DNA from: Rhabdophis nuchalis
Taxonomy: Eukaryota > Chordata > Lepidosauria > Squamata > Natricidae
Assembly (NCBI GenBank): GCA_039707465.1
Contig: CM077658.1
Location: 18,017,074 to 18,081,073, forward strand
Length of the DNA: 64,000 nucleotides
Direction of reading: 5' to 3'
Under the pieces are notes generated by a model. It did not search any database and was not told where the DNA came from. It worked only from the letters and a program-made list of their open reading frames with translations. Below, in pieces: positions 21,328 to 32,273 of the stretch. Position 1 is the stretch's first letter. The number at the start of each line of letters is the position of its first letter. The translations under genes and the position numbers were made by a program.

Positions 21328-21332
<5 letters not shown>
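20677..21332. other. Repeat-poor sequence, possible conserved noncoding element
   Basis: 20925-21180 is free of recognised repeats and rich in TAATTA/ATTAAT-type motifs (CCACTAATTAAGATTTG, TTAATCAATTAGAG). Conservation cannot be judged from one sequence. Confidence 0.3.

Positions 21333-21380
<48 letters not shown>
21333..21380. repeat. (CA)n microsatellite
   Basis: About 24 CA units, followed by a C-rich stretch. Confidence 0.97.
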
Positions 21381-21382
<2 letters not shown>

Positions 21383-21880
21383 CCCTCCCCCTCCCCCTCC
21401 AATTTAAATTCAGAGCCCTATTCAATTATTGGTCTAAAACCACTCTCCATCTGTTCATAATTTTTTAAATGCCTACTGGAAAAATTACAATTCATTCAGG
21501 CCACTTATGAAATAATGTTCACTCTCTAAAAGTATTCTGAATATTTAATCAAAGCCAGAACAGATGCTAAATTCATCTGAAGGAATATGTTTTTATGCAC
21601 CTCTAGCCTGTCTTTACCGGAGGTCTTGAAGAAGACTAATTGGTATTCCCCATTTATGCTCTGTACCATTAGCACGTCTTCAGTCCAAAGACTTCATCTG
21701 CCCTGAATGATATTCCTGATAAATATAATTAGGGTAATCAGATGAAAACAACAAAAGAGAGTCTTGGACCTGAGTTGAAAGCCAAATCAAACAATTCCAG
21801 AAGAATTGCATGGGTACATGGCCCTCTTTTCACCAGAGATTAACGCCTATCAAGCTAGAGAAAACTGAACACTGAATATT
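21381..21880. other. Unassigned spacer
   Basis: No recognised element. Confidence 0.45.
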
Positions 21881-22470
21881 TACAATACAATACAATATAA
21901 TAGCAGAGTTGGAAGGGACCTTGTAGGTCTTCTAGTCCAACCCCCTGCGTGGGCAGGAACCTTATACCATTTCAGACAAATGGTTATCTAACATCTTTTT
22001 AAAGACTTCCAGGGTTGGGGCATTCACAACTTCTGGAGGCAAGCTGTTCCAGAGGTTAATTGTTCTCACTGTCAGGAAATTTCTCCTTAGTTTCCACCCA
22101 TTGCTTCTTGTCCTGCCCCCAGGTGCCTTGGAGAATAGTTTGGCTCCCTCTTCTTTGTGGCACCCTCTGAGATATCGGAACACTGCTATCATGTCTCCCC
22201 TGGTCCTTCTCTTCATCAAACTAGACATACCCAGTTCCTGCAACCGTTCTTCATGTGTTTTAGCCTCCAGTCTTGGTTGCTCTTCTCTGCACTCTTTCCA
22301 GAGTCTCCACGTCTTTTCTACATCGTGGCGACCAAAACTGTATGCAGTATTCCAAGTGTGGCCTTACCAAGGCACCATACAGTGGCATTAACACTTCACG
22401 TGATCTAGATTCTATCCCTCTGTTTATGCAGCCTAGAACTGTGTTGGCTTTTTTGGCAGCTGCTGCAATT
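21881..22470 (-). mobile_element. CR1 LINE 3' end, about 590 bp
   Basis: ACAAT tail, then AGAGTTGGAAGGGACCTTGT, the antisense C-terminal frame (SLMKRRTRGDMIAVFRYLRG in reverse) and the text GTATTCCAAGTGTGGCCTTA. One internal deletion removes part of the RT C-terminus near 22093. Confidence 0.92.
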
Positions 22471-22765
22471 TGATTTGTTTTCTGCTTAATTTATATAATT
22501 TGGACACATTTCTTGAAGACCCAGCTCTGTGGAGAAGGTTTGAACGCTGGGAAATATGAAAGGAGAAAGAAGAAGATGACCAGCAGCAAGTCAAGATTTA
22601 AGAGCTGACGCCAACTGGATGGCACATAATCAATGATTATCTGCTTATTTATTGATTTAATATCAACGCTGCCCAGCTCCAAGGTGCCAGTGGTTAGCTT
22701 CGCTAATGAAAAGCAGCAACAATATATAAAAATAGCCATCATCGGAGAGTCAACGCACTTTAAGC
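22471..22765. other. Unassigned spacer
   Basis: No recognised element. Confidence 0.4.
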
Positions 22766-22770
22766 TAAAG

Positions 22771-22992
22771 GGGTCAGGAGGAGGAGGAGGAAATGGAGTC
22801 AGGGAGAAAGAGAGAGAAGAAGAAGAATGAAGAAAAGGAAAGAGGGGGAGAAATAGTGATGATGGTGGAGGAGAAGGAGAAAGGTAGAAAGAGAAGGAGA
22901 AACGGTGGTGATGATAGAGGAGAAGGAGAAAGGAGGAGAAGGGGAGAACGAAAGGAGAAATGACAGTGATTGTGAAGGAGGAGAAGGAGACT
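22771..22992. repeat. Polypurine (GGA/GAA) tract with GTGATGATG interruptions
   Basis: About 220 bp of GAGGAGGAGAAGGAG-type repeats. A larger unit with GTGATGATGG/GTGATGATAG recurs at about 22857 and 22909. Confidence 0.9.
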
Positions 22993-23265
22993 TCAAGCCA
23001 GCCTGAGCATCAAAATTATATCTTTCATGCACAGCACTTCCATAGCTTCTGCTGCCACCACAATATAAGACCCAATCAAAGTGGAAGTTCTGTTTGGCAC
23101 AAGGAGAACCAATAAAACTGAAGGTGAAGATCCTGATTGGGACGAAGTCTTTTCTTCCATCCCCAATTCCGGTCCAAGGATTAGAAGGACAAATCCATAC
23201 ATCCATACAAGAAATTATTTCCCAAAGATATCTAGAATACCTTGTCAGGTGGCCTGCTGGGATTC

Positions 23266-23495
23266 AAAGGAGCCGAGGTGGCACGGTGTTAGAATGCAGT
23301 ATTGCAGACTGACTCTGCCCACAGCCGGGAGTTCGATCCTGACCAGCTCAAGGTTGACGCAGCCTCCCATCCTTCCGAGGTGGGTAAAATGAGGACCCAG
23401 ATGATTGGAGGCAAGATACTGACTCTGTAAACTGCTTCGAGAGGGCTGTAAAGCGCCGTGAAGCGATGTATAAGTCTGAGGGCTATTGCCAGTCC
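23266..23495 (+). mobile_element. tRNA SINE with L2-like tail
   Basis: GCCGAGGTGGCACGGTGTTA, GAGTTCGATCCTGACCAGCT, CCTTCCGAGGTGGGTAAAAT and the tail GAGAGGGCTGTAAAGCG. Nearly full length. Confidence 0.87.
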
Positions 23496-23889
23496 TTAAA
23501 AGACAGAGCCTGAGAAAAGGCCAAATGAGGTGATTTTCAGATCTCTTCTGCCTGTTGCCAATTTTTCACTTCACCAAGCATATGTTTGGCAACCTACAAT
23601 AGTCGGCATGCATATTTATGGCCTTCAAAGTAGCACACGGTTCTTGAATAAACAGAGAATATTATCACTGCATATATTTTGTGACATCAACCAACTCGTC
23701 CTTCGATGCGTCTTTCCCCCCCCACCCCCAGTGAAAACCACTGCTTTTAGATTCTCCTCCTCCTCCTCCCTTTATTTGCTTCGAAAGGGAAAACTCAAAA
23801 CCTCCCAACCCAAAAGAGCCTTGAAAAAAATTCATTTGAGCTGCTTCCACCTACAACAGATTCATCTTTCCCATGCAAAGTTCTTACGC
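23496..23889. other. Unassigned spacer
   Basis: No recognised element. C-rich run at about 23710-23730. Confidence 0.45.
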
Positions 23890-24265
23890 GGGTCGTCATC
23901 GACTTATGACCACAGTTGAGCCCAACATTTCACTTGCTAAGTGAGACATTTGTGGCGTGAGTTTTGCCTCATTTTTACGACCTTGTTTGCCACAGCGGTT
24001 AAGAGAACCATTGCAGTCGTTCACTGAGTAACACGGTTGTTAGCGTAAATCTGGCTTCCCCATTGATTGTGCTCGTCAGAAAGTTCCCAAAATTGATCAC
24101 GTGACTCTGAGACACTGCAGCCGTCATAAATAAGCATTGGAATTGTGATCACATGACCAAGGGGATGCCGCAAGTGTGAAAAATGGACGTAAGTCACTTT
24201 TTTCAGTGCCGTCGTAACTTTCAACGGTCACGAAATGAGCTGGTGTAAGTTGAGGGCTACCTATA
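23890..24265. mobile_element. MITE, about 375 bp, nearly complete
   Basis: Left end GGTCGTCATCGACTTATGAC and right end GTAAGTTGAGGGCTACCTAT are inverted repeats, flanked by TA-rich sequence. The body (GGCTTCCCCATTGATTGTGC, GATCACATGACCAAGGGGAT) matches 42944-43708. Tc1/mariner-type TA duplication is possible but not proven. Confidence 0.75.
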
Positions 24266-24770
24266 CTACGATATTTATTGCCAATTTATACCTTGATGTT
24301 GGAATCTAGGATCTTCTGACCTGAGCCTCAAGAAATTCTCCGCGGGCAATTTGCATGAAGCAAAATGTCCATTTTACACACAGCAGTGAAGTTACAGATT
24401 TCTAACATCTGAAAAAAAGGAAAACTTAAAGAGAATAACAGCATTCCCCAACGCCAGCATAGAAAACTGGCTTAAATGAAATCCAGGCCAAAAGTTGAGT
24501 ATAGGTGAGTAATTAATATACTATTTTGTGGATGGCTAAGAGGCCAATTTTTTTTTTTAAAAAAAAAACTTAAACGTAAATACAGAGATATGGGGGGTGG
24601 GATTTTGTTCCTAAAAATGGTGTCCTAACCCCTGACGATATCGTCAGGAATTTTATTCCCTGGGCACTTGATGTAGTTGATTTTTAAAAATAGCAACCAC
24701 TACCGTATTTAAGCATGAAAATTCCACTTTGAATCTCATCTTGGCATCCATATTGCGTTATACCGGTTCG
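24266..24770. other. Unassigned AT-rich spacer
   Basis: Holds poly-T/poly-A near 24549-24570. No gene seen. Confidence 0.45.
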
Positions 24771-25075
24771 TACCAGTGGTCCAAATTGATAGTAAAGAAT
24801 GCTACAAGTTTGCCCGAACTGGTTGTAAAAAAATGCTACTGGTTTGGGGCGAACCAGAAGTTCCTACGATCAGCTGTGTGACAATCATCTGTATCATGTG
24901 ATTTATATTTGCTAGAAAGCAGGAAATCTAAATTGCACGGCATAGCTATTCCCCAACTCGCTGTTCTACTTATCTTTGGAGACTCAGAAAAGACTTCCTA
25001 ATCCTCCTTTTTCAGCAGGCACCAAGCGAACCTGTAGTGAAGTGAACCGGTAGCTAAGCAAACCTGTAGCAGGCT
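24771..25075. mobile_element. Degenerate hAT-like sequence
   Basis: CCAGTGGTCCAAATTG, GAACTGGTTGTAAAAAAATG, GGGGCGAACCAGAAG and GTGAACCGGTAGC phrases recur in hAT-like elements of this window. Ends are not clear. Confidence 0.4.
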
Positions 25076-25363
25076 TCAGAGCATTTCATCCTTCGGATAA
25101 GGGTGCATTTTTCTCAATGCAAACGCTAAAATAGTGCCAGGATGAGTTTTGAGGAGGAATTTCCAGCTTAAAATTGATTCTTGTTGGGCTTTTTTTTAAG
25201 TCACCCATATTGGTGGAAAATTCCTGCTTCCGGCAGTAAGGGTTCATGTCATCAGAAGGCCAACATTTTTATTTTATTTAACTGAAATTCAAAAACGGGC
25301 ACCCGGATGAGATTCAGGGCTGAATTTTATTCCCCAAAAGTAGGATAGAAATGTCCCTTAGAT

Positions 25364-25498
25364 CAGGGGTCTCCAACCTTTGCAACTTTAAGTCTGAAGG
25401 ACTTCAGCTCCCAGAATTCTCCAGCCAGATTTGCTGGCTGGAGAATTCTGGGAGCTGAAGTCCTTCAGACTTAAAGTTGCAAAGGTTGGAGACCCCTG
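25364..25498. mobile_element. Palindromic hAT MITE, 135 bp, intact
   Basis: CAGGGGTCTCCAACCTTTGC at the left and its exact reverse complement at the right, meeting at GCCAGATTTGCTGGC. Direct CCTTAGAT repeats at 25356-25363 and 25499-25506. Same length as the 18325 element but of a different sequence subtype. The two arms are essentially identical. Confidence 0.95.
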
Positions 25499-25506
25499 CC
25501 TTAGAT

Positions 25507-26195
25507 GAATTCAGGGCATAACGTGATTTATGTGCTTTTTCCTGGCTTCCACGTAAATGATACCTGGGATGATCGCTATTTGGGTTGGCCAAATAGCATA
25601 ACTAACTGTTAGCGTAACGAACAGCTCCGAAACTCAGAATATAAGAGAAAACATAATGGTTCTCAGAATCACATTATGGCAGTTCTAATTACTAAAAACA
25701 TAAAGGGAGTAGACATTAAGTCTCTATTTTAATTCCCTCACACGCTGACTTTATTGTGAGAGTGTTTAATTTGTCTCTTGTCTTTGAAAAGCCATTTCAT
25801 CTTTTATCGCCTGAAATAATCCTTTTAGATCTTGTTCAGGAAAAATACCCTGAGAACAGTTGGGATGATAGCACATGCGTAATTCTGTAAGTTTACTGAG
25901 ACACTATAGATCAGAAATCCATTTATTGACTGCTGCAGGTGTTACGGTTGTGTGTGTGCTTTTAAATCTCAAAGATTATTTACCCTTGTTAGGAAACAAA
26001 AGAAATACAACATTTGTTTAATTCTAGTTTAAAAAAATAAGCTCAACAAAAATATATATCTTACGCAAAATGAATTGGACATCTGTCCTGGCCAGCTGTT
26101 TTCTAACATGGGAAGGAGAACATATTGTATTTGTCTTTTAAAGAAGAAAATTGTCAAAAGAAAGAAATGGATTTGAGGCTTCCACTCCTTAGCAC
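25507..26195. other. Unassigned AT-rich spacer
   Basis: No recognised element. Confidence 0.45.
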
Positions 26196-26198
26196 TTC

Positions 26199-26400
26199 CA
26201 ACAGAATAACAGTTGGAAGGGACCCTGGAGGTCTTCTAGTCCAACCCCCTGCTCAAACAGAAAATCCTATATCATTTCAGACAAAGGGCTGTCCAGTCTC
26301 TTCTTGAAAACCTCCAGTGTTGGAGCATACACAACTTCTGAAGGCAATTTCTGTTCCACTGGTTAATTGTCAGAAAATTTCTCCTTATATCTAGGTCGGT
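26199..26400 (-). mobile_element. CR1 LINE 3' fragment
   Basis: TTGGAAGGGACCCTGGAGGT, GTGTTGGAGCATACACAACT and TTAATTGTCAGAAAATTTCT. Confidence 0.87.
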
Positions 26401-26980
26401 TAGGACTAAATGAAGACATTGTGGTATTCAGATCTTTCTCAATGTTATGCTAAAATCTAAAAGATGTTACCACCCACTCCTGTTCTAGCCAATGAGCTTT
26501 AGGAATGGCCAAAATATATAGTTTAAATCTTCTGTTTAGAAGGTAAGATAATTGGGGGAATATGCAACAATGGCAAGATTGAAAGGAGATACCCATAATA
26601 GAAGTTTACTCAAATGTAAACAAGAATGGGTCCTTTATATGCTACATATTAAAAGGCTAGGCAAATGTAAACATTTAGAAGAGGGTTTCTATGAAAAATG
26701 TAATGAGACCAATAAAAGTAATAGATGAAAGAACTTAGATACTAGCAATAAACTTCCGTGTTCAGTTGGTTGTGATCAACAGTTGGGAAAACAGAAGAGA
26801 AGAGGAGAATGGGTCAACAGGAAATATTCCCGTCATGTTTGTATTTATGTTAATCATTGTTTATCCTTTTTATTTTATTGGCATTTGAACCTTTGCATTT
26901 TACTTTTCTCACAATATTTTTTTAAAAGATTATTTCACTGGAGACCCCCCAAACATATCCATTTCCATTTGGAGACATAT
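26401..26980. other. Unassigned AT-rich spacer
   Basis: No recognised element. Confidence 0.45.
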
Positions 26981-26984
26981 CCAT

Positions 26985-27410
26985 TTGGAGACTAAAACAT
27001 ATGAAGAACGGCTGCAGGAGCTGGGTATGTCTAGTTTGATGAAGAGAAGGACCAGGGGAGACATGATAGCAGTGTTCCGATATCTCAGAGGGTGCCACGA
27101 AGAAGAGGGAGTCAAACTATTCTCCAAGGCACCTGGGGGCAGGACAAGAAGCAATGGGTGGAAACTAATCAAGGAGAGAAGCAACTTAGAACTAAGGAGA
27201 AATTTCCTGACAGTTAGAACATTTAACCTCTGGAACAGCTTGCCTCCAGAAGTTGTGAATGCCCCAACCCTGGAAGTCTTTAAGAAGAAGACAGCCATTT
27301 GTCTGAAATGGTATAAGGTTCCTGCCCACGCAGGGGGTTGGACTAGAAGACCTACAAGGTCCCTTCCAACTCTGCTATTGTATTGTATTGTATTGTATTG
27401 TATTGTACTC
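26985..27410 (+). mobile_element. CR1 LINE 3' end with open C-terminal frame and TATTG tail
   Basis: The frame 26985-27425 stays open through the conserved CR1 C-terminus (MSSLMKRRTRGDMIAVFRYL, then NLWNSLPPEVVNAPTLEVFK), so this is a young 5'-truncated copy. It ends TCCCTTCCAACTCTGC followed by about seven TATTG units (27368-27405). Confidence 0.93.
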
Positions 27411-28529
27411 TCCAAGAACAGCTAGCCTAATATGACCACATGTAGTATTGATACTTTATTATTTTCTATATTTTTATTTCATTATGCTATTTTATTAACG
27501 TATTATATCATTGACACTTGGTTGATCCAAAAGATAAAAAAGAAGAAGATAAAAGGGGACTGTGCCCTTGCAGGAAAATGGTGGAAGAAAAAAAACACCA
27601 CCAGAATTTATGGAAGCAATATCAGGTACCAGATGACTCCCAATATTTTAAATAGAGTCCAATTAAAAAGTAACAAACAGACCCACAGAGAAGCACTTAG
27701 ATTGCTCTTAATGTGTCAAACTCTCTTGACCTGCTCTGTTGACCTTAAGTTATAGCCTGGGGCAATTCCATAAATATGTACACACACACCCCCCCCCCAA
27801 ATAGAGATGCAATTAGTTCACAAATTATTAACTTAGAATCTGACCATTACGACCAAGGCTGAACTGGCACAATGTTAAATCTAAAAAACACATCTACAAA
27901 AAAACAGGTTTTCATGTATTTGAACTTCGTGATAGATTGGTTGTTGAGTTCAGGAGCCCCGGAGGCTCATAAAGCTTGAGAATTGTATTCATTCTGAGTT
28001 ATGTTATATGTTGGGACCTTACAGAATTTAATTTCTGGCTCTCGGTAGCAGAGGCAATATTTTTAAGGTGTTCCTTTGACCCATAACATTTTCAATTTCG
28101 AGAATTAAAGGCTGTTCTTCTCTATCTCTCTCTCTGTGAACAAAATGTTCTCTTCCTCAGATTTATTTTATTTTACTTTTAAGAACAGAGGCAAAATTAA
28201 TGAGCGACAAGTGGAAGATTTTTTTTTAATATATATTAAAAAAAGAAACATCCTCTTAAGATAGCACACAATTGGAATGGCTAGGTCAGATGTTATTGAT
28301 CAAAGCAGAAGCTTAAAGTAAACCATGCTCCAGACTTAGGCCAATAACGTTCCTTTAGTCTATCAGAAAAATAATATTTAGGAAAAACATTTGCATTTTT
28401 TCCTAAATATTATTTAGAAAACTGGGGACATAAAGCCCAGAATGGAAGTTTTCAGCAGTTGATTGTGAGCCAAATAACTTTGGGAAAGATGCATCACTGA
28501 GAGAGAAGCAAGAGACACAAAAGACTTAG
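27411..28529. other. Unassigned AT-rich sequence with a long hairpin
   Basis: No transposon recognised. It contains a C-run near 27790 and a perfect 19-bp-arm hairpin at 28369-28415 (see findings). Confidence 0.5.
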
Positions 28530-28598
28530 TGCTGGCTGGAGAAGTCTGGGAGCTGAAGTCCTTCAGATTTAAAGTTGCAAAGATTGGGGACCCCTGCT
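28530..28598. mobile_element. Half of a hairpin hAT MITE
   Basis: GAAGTCTGGGAGCTGAAGTC, TTTAAAGTTGCAAAGATTGG and the terminus GGACCCCTG match the right half of the 25364 element. Confidence 0.75.
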
Positions 28599-28668
28599 GT
28601 AAATGACCAAAAAAGCGCCTCCCTGCAACCCACCCCCAACACAGTCCTAGGCTGCATTAATAGAGGTA

Positions 28669-29574
28669 CAGTATAGAATCAAGATCACATGAATTATTAA
28701 TACCACTTTATAAAGCCTTGATAAGGCCACACTTGGAATCCTGCATCCAGTTTTGGTTGCCATGATGTAAAAAAGATGTGGAGACTCTAGAAAGAGTGCA
28801 GAGAAGAGCAGCAAAGAGGATTAGGGGACTGGAGGCTCAAACATGAAAAATGGTTGAAGGAATTGGGTAGGTCTAGTATAATGAAAAGAGTTTAATGAAA
28901 GAGGAACGCGGTGGCTCAGTGGCTAAGACACTAAGCTTGTCGATTAGAAAGATCGGAAGATTGGCCGTTTGAATCCCTAGCGCCATGTAACGGAGTGAGC
29001 TCCTGTTACGTGCCCCAACTTCCACCAACCTAGCGGTTTGAAAGCACGTAAAAAATGCAAGTAGAAAAACGGACCACTTCGGCATTTAGTCATGTTGGCC
29101 ACATGATCATGAAGACGTCTTCGGACAGCACTGGCTCTTCAGCTTTGAAACGGAGATGAGCATTGCCCTCTAGAGTCGGGAACAACTAGCACATATGTGC
29201 AAAGGGAACCTTTACCTTTACTTTAATGAAAAGGGCCAGGGGTGACTTGATAGCAGTGTTCCAATATCTCAGAAGCTGCCACAAGAAGAGGGAGTCAACT
29301 TATGCTCCAGGGCACCTGAGGGTAGAACAAGAAGCAATGGGTGGAAACTAATCAAGGAGAGAAGCAACTTAGAACTCAGGAGAAATTTCCTGACAGTGAG
29401 AACAATTAATCAGTGGAACAGCTTGCCTCCAGAAGTTGTGAATGCTCCAACACTGGAAGTTTTAAAGAAGAAATTGGACAACCATTTGTCTAAAATGGTA
29501 TAGAGCTGAGCAGGGGGTTGGACTAGAAGACCTCCAAGGTCCCTTCCAACTCTGTTATTCTGTTCTGTTATGAA
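28669..29574 (+). mobile_element. CR1 LINE 3' end split by a Sauria SINE
   Basis: The upstream part (TAAGGCCACACTTGGAATCC, AGAAAGAGTGCAGAGAAGAG) and the downstream part (GTGACTTGATAGCAGTGTTC, GGTTGGACTAGAAGACCTCC) are collinear with CR1. A SINE sits between them. TTTAATGAAA precedes and CTTTAATGAAAAG follows the SINE, fitting a target duplication. Confidence 0.92.
28903..29222 (+). mobile_element. Sauria SINE, full length
   Basis: ACGCGGTGGCTCAGTGGCTA, GTTTGAATCCCTAGCGCC and AGCACATATGTGCAAAGGGA with the CCTTTACCTTTA tail. Inserted into CR1. Confidence 0.92.
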
Positions 29575-29575
29575 C

Positions 29576-29998
29576 TTCAGGAGACTTTGTAATGCAATGT
29601 TCCTTGGCGTGGGTTGCATTTGCTAAGCGGAGAACTGACCTACGAGTCCACTGTATCACTAATGGTTCAATCAGCTCCCTCCATAAAAGCTTTCTCTGCT
29701 CCGGAGAAATGAAGAGAGCGTAACTGTAAATATACTTACTGTCTTCCTGCCTTTAGAAATGAATTTCTGTGCCCTTAAAAGCAGCCGCAGTTTGGCAAGG
29801 AAGTCCATCCTTCCATCTGTTAGGCTTCCTAATCGGGGAAAGATTTTTTCTTCTTTTTTTAACCAAACATGCAGTGAATCTAGCAAGCTACCCTGGTCTT
29901 GGAAATGTGGTGCATTTCAGCCTTCGACATTCCCAGACCCTGGGATACTGTAACTCATAAATACATGCCAGTTGCTAAGTATCCAAATTTTATAGAAT
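29576..29998. other. Unassigned, weak exon-like features
   Basis: No repeat recognised. CTGTCTTCCTGCCTTTAG at about 29740-29757 resembles a splice acceptor, followed by open frames to about 29950 on the plus strand. No recognisable protein. Confidence 0.25.
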
Positions 29999-29999
29999 A

Positions 30000-30055
30000 T
30001 AGAATATCAGTTGAGAGGGGCCTTCAAGATCTTCTAGTCCAACCCCCCTGCTCTT
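30000..30055 (-). mobile_element. CR1 LINE terminal fragment
   Basis: AGATCTTCTAGTCCAACCCC with flanking CR1 text. About 55 bases. Confidence 0.7.
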
Positions 30056-30064
30056 TTTGCTCAG

Positions 30065-30175
30065 GTGACTGCAGGGATGCTGTGATAGTTGCAAATATGA
30101 GAACCAATCACAAGTCGTTTCTTTTAATGCCATAGTAACTCCCAACTGTTGTGAGTGGTCATAAATCACAGACTG
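30065..30175. mobile_element. Degraded fragment of the 'AAGTCGAGGACTACC' MITE
   Basis: GGGATGCTGTGATAGTTGC, CCATAGTAACTCCCAACTGT and GTGGTCATAAATCA align in order with the MITE body. Confidence 0.45.
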
Positions 30176-30180
30176 CCAAT

Positions 30181-30905
30181 AGGTGGCAGCCAAGAGACAG
30201 AGAACACTCCAGCCTGCTGCCATCCAGTGGACATTTGGATTTTTGCAGCCTAGATAGGGCAGCCTTATTAAGGATGGCCTGCCCCCCCAGTTCGCAAGTG
30301 GTTTTTAATAATGCCTAAAAGGTCTGTAAATCATTCTCATTTAATGCATTTGAAAGTTACTTCAATAAGTGAGCCAATTATGCTAATCCAATTATTGTTG
30401 TAATAATAAGGGTGCTAATTTGAGGCTTTTAAGAATACAAACGCACAGCTCAGCCTCATTATAGTCTCATTAGTCACCTGCTGTAGAACCTGACACAAAA
30501 CTGGTCTTTCATCTTTCCAAGAATCGGTCCCCCTCAAACAAGGAAAATGGCTGATCGATTCACCCAGGAGGGATAAGGCTCGCATGACAACTTCCATGGA
30601 CTTTACCTGTAGGAAACGAAGGAGGCAAGCGGTAGAAAAGAGTTCAGCTCTAGAGTTCAGAAATGATGAACAAGAAACCCAGGGCCAAATATCAAGGGGG
30701 GTGTTTTTCTAACGTTCATTACTTTGAAAATCTCTTTCCAGGTGAAATTGGATGCCAGAAAGTTTCTGTGCAGAGCATTCTAACATGTGGAGGGTGGGAG
30801 AGAAATTTTGGGGAATTGACATTCAACTGACTGAGTTGGAAGTCAACAGGATGAGGGAACTGATAAAGAGAAAGATTACATATCATGCTAAACATATTTT
30901 GTGTG
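30181..30905. other. Repeat-poor sequence with an exon-like stretch on the minus strand
   Basis: No transposon recognised. 30290-30440 is rich in AATTA/TTAAT motifs. On the minus strand 30606-30478 is a 129-base open stretch bounded by CCTACAG (acceptor-like) and CAG|GTGACT (donor-like), phase 0 at both ends, encoding VKSMEVVMRALSLLGESISH and on for 43 residues. I do not recognise the protein and chance is possible. Confidence 0.2.
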
Positions 30906-30909
30906 AGTG

Positions 30910-31029
30910 GATAGATGGATGGATGGATAGATGGATAGATGGATAGATGGATAGATGGATAGATGGATAGATGGATGGATAGATGGATGGATGGATGGAT
31001 GGATGGATGGATGGATGGATGGATGGATA
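30910..31029. repeat. (GATA)/(GGAT) microsatellite
   Basis: Mixed ATAGATGG units grading into pure GGAT. Similar arrays lie at 62262 and, on the other strand, 16603. Confidence 0.97.
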
Positions 31030-31040
31030 GCAATGACACT

Positions 31041-31312
31041 TAGACTTTATCACAGACCTTCACCTCTTCCGTCGGGCATTAAAAACATACTTCTTTCATG
31101 TGGCCGGCCTGGCATAGCTGATATAGCTATTTTATCATTTTAGTTGGGGTTTAATTATGTTCTTAGCACGGGCCAAATTCTATTTAATTCTAGTTCTAAC
31201 TATTTTGATTGTCTGTATTTTTTATAGCTTATAGTTCCTGTGCACCGCCCTGAGTCCCATGTTGGCAGAGAGGACAGTATAGAAATCCAATAAATAAAAT
31301 AAATAAAATTTA
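31041..31312 (+). mobile_element. L2-type LINE 3' end
   Basis: CTTCACCTCTTCCGTCGGGC and AAAACATACTTCTTTCATG encode the L2 C-terminal motif. The 3' UTR ends GTGCACCGCCCTGAGTCC then an AATAAAATAAATAAAA tail. Confidence 0.82.
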
Positions 31313-31314
31313 TA

Positions 31315-31450
31315 CCACTTCATAGTGCTTTACATCCCTCCAAGCAGCTCGTAGAGTCAGCATATTGCCACCTCAGCCATCTGGGTCCTTGTTTTGCTAA
31401 CCTCAATAGGATGGGAGGCTGAGTCAACCTTGAACCTCGTCAAGATCAAA
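31315..31450 (-). mobile_element. tRNA SINE with L2-like tail, partial
   Basis: Reverse complement of the tail and body (CACTTCATAGTGCTTTACAT, GGCTGAGTCAACCTTGA). Confidence 0.7.
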
Positions 31451-31764
31451 ATAAGCTAGAGGCAATATACAATGGCAAACTACTTCTGAAAAAACGTCTC
31501 AAGGAAACTGCAGGCACCTCTTCCAGGTAGTCTCCAAATATCAGACATTGTCTGAATGAGTCCCCTGTCACTGCCTGGGCAAGTCCTGCGTTTCTTGGCA
31601 AGATTTCAGAGGTTTACCATTGTCCGTTTCCTAGGGCTGAGAGAGAGAGAGTGATGGGCTCAAGGTCAGCCAGCTGGTTTTGTGCCCACGGCTGGACTAG
31701 AACTCACGGTCTCCTGGTTTGTAGTCTTGTAGCTTAACCGTACATCCCAACTGGCTAAGGAAGT
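31451..31764. mobile_element. Two MIR-like SINE fragments in inverted orientation
   Basis: AATGGCAAACTACTTCTGAA (sense, about 31471) and TTTCAGAGGTTTACCATTGT (antisense, about 31604) face each other. The antisense part continues to the tRNA-like head (CTCAAGGTCAGCCAGCTGG, CTAGAACTCACGGTCTCCTG). Confidence 0.65.
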
Positions 31765-32269
31765 TTAGGGGGGGGGGGGAAATAGATAATTAAAAAGAAC
31801 ATCCCCCTCCCAGATTATGTTCCAACAGTTCCTCTCGAGTGCTTAAGTTCGCTTTCCAAATAAGAGGAATAAAACAGAGCGTAAAATCAAACCTTCAGAG
31901 GGCACATTTAATGGAATTTGCAGGGCCATTGGTTGAAAGGACCTTGAGTCATTTCTGGTACGTTGTACCTGCTGTTTATTATTGGGACCTTAGGCCTTCA
32001 GCTTGACTGAGTGACAAGCCTTAATAGAAAGAAGTGTGGTTTTTTTTAATAGCCTTAGCTATACGACAGAGAGTCAATTATCTTATGTCAGAACTCAACT
32101 GTAATTCTTGGGCAGCCAAAAGGCATCCAGTAGGTGTTGAAAGGCATTCCAAAGTTCTTCATGAGTGAAGGAATGGCTTTGGAAAGAGGAATGGGAAAAT
32201 ATGTTTTCTTACCCGTTTAATCTTAACAATTAAAAGCAAAGTTTTATGGAGAAAAAAGGCTCTCTAGCC
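31765..32269. other. Unassigned spacer
   Basis: G-run at about 31769-31779. Nothing else recognised. Confidence 0.45.
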
Positions 32270-32273
32270 CAGG

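Noticed and set aside
26985..27425. 146-residue protein with good codon flow
   Set aside because: It is the C-terminus of a CR1 LINE, not a host gene.
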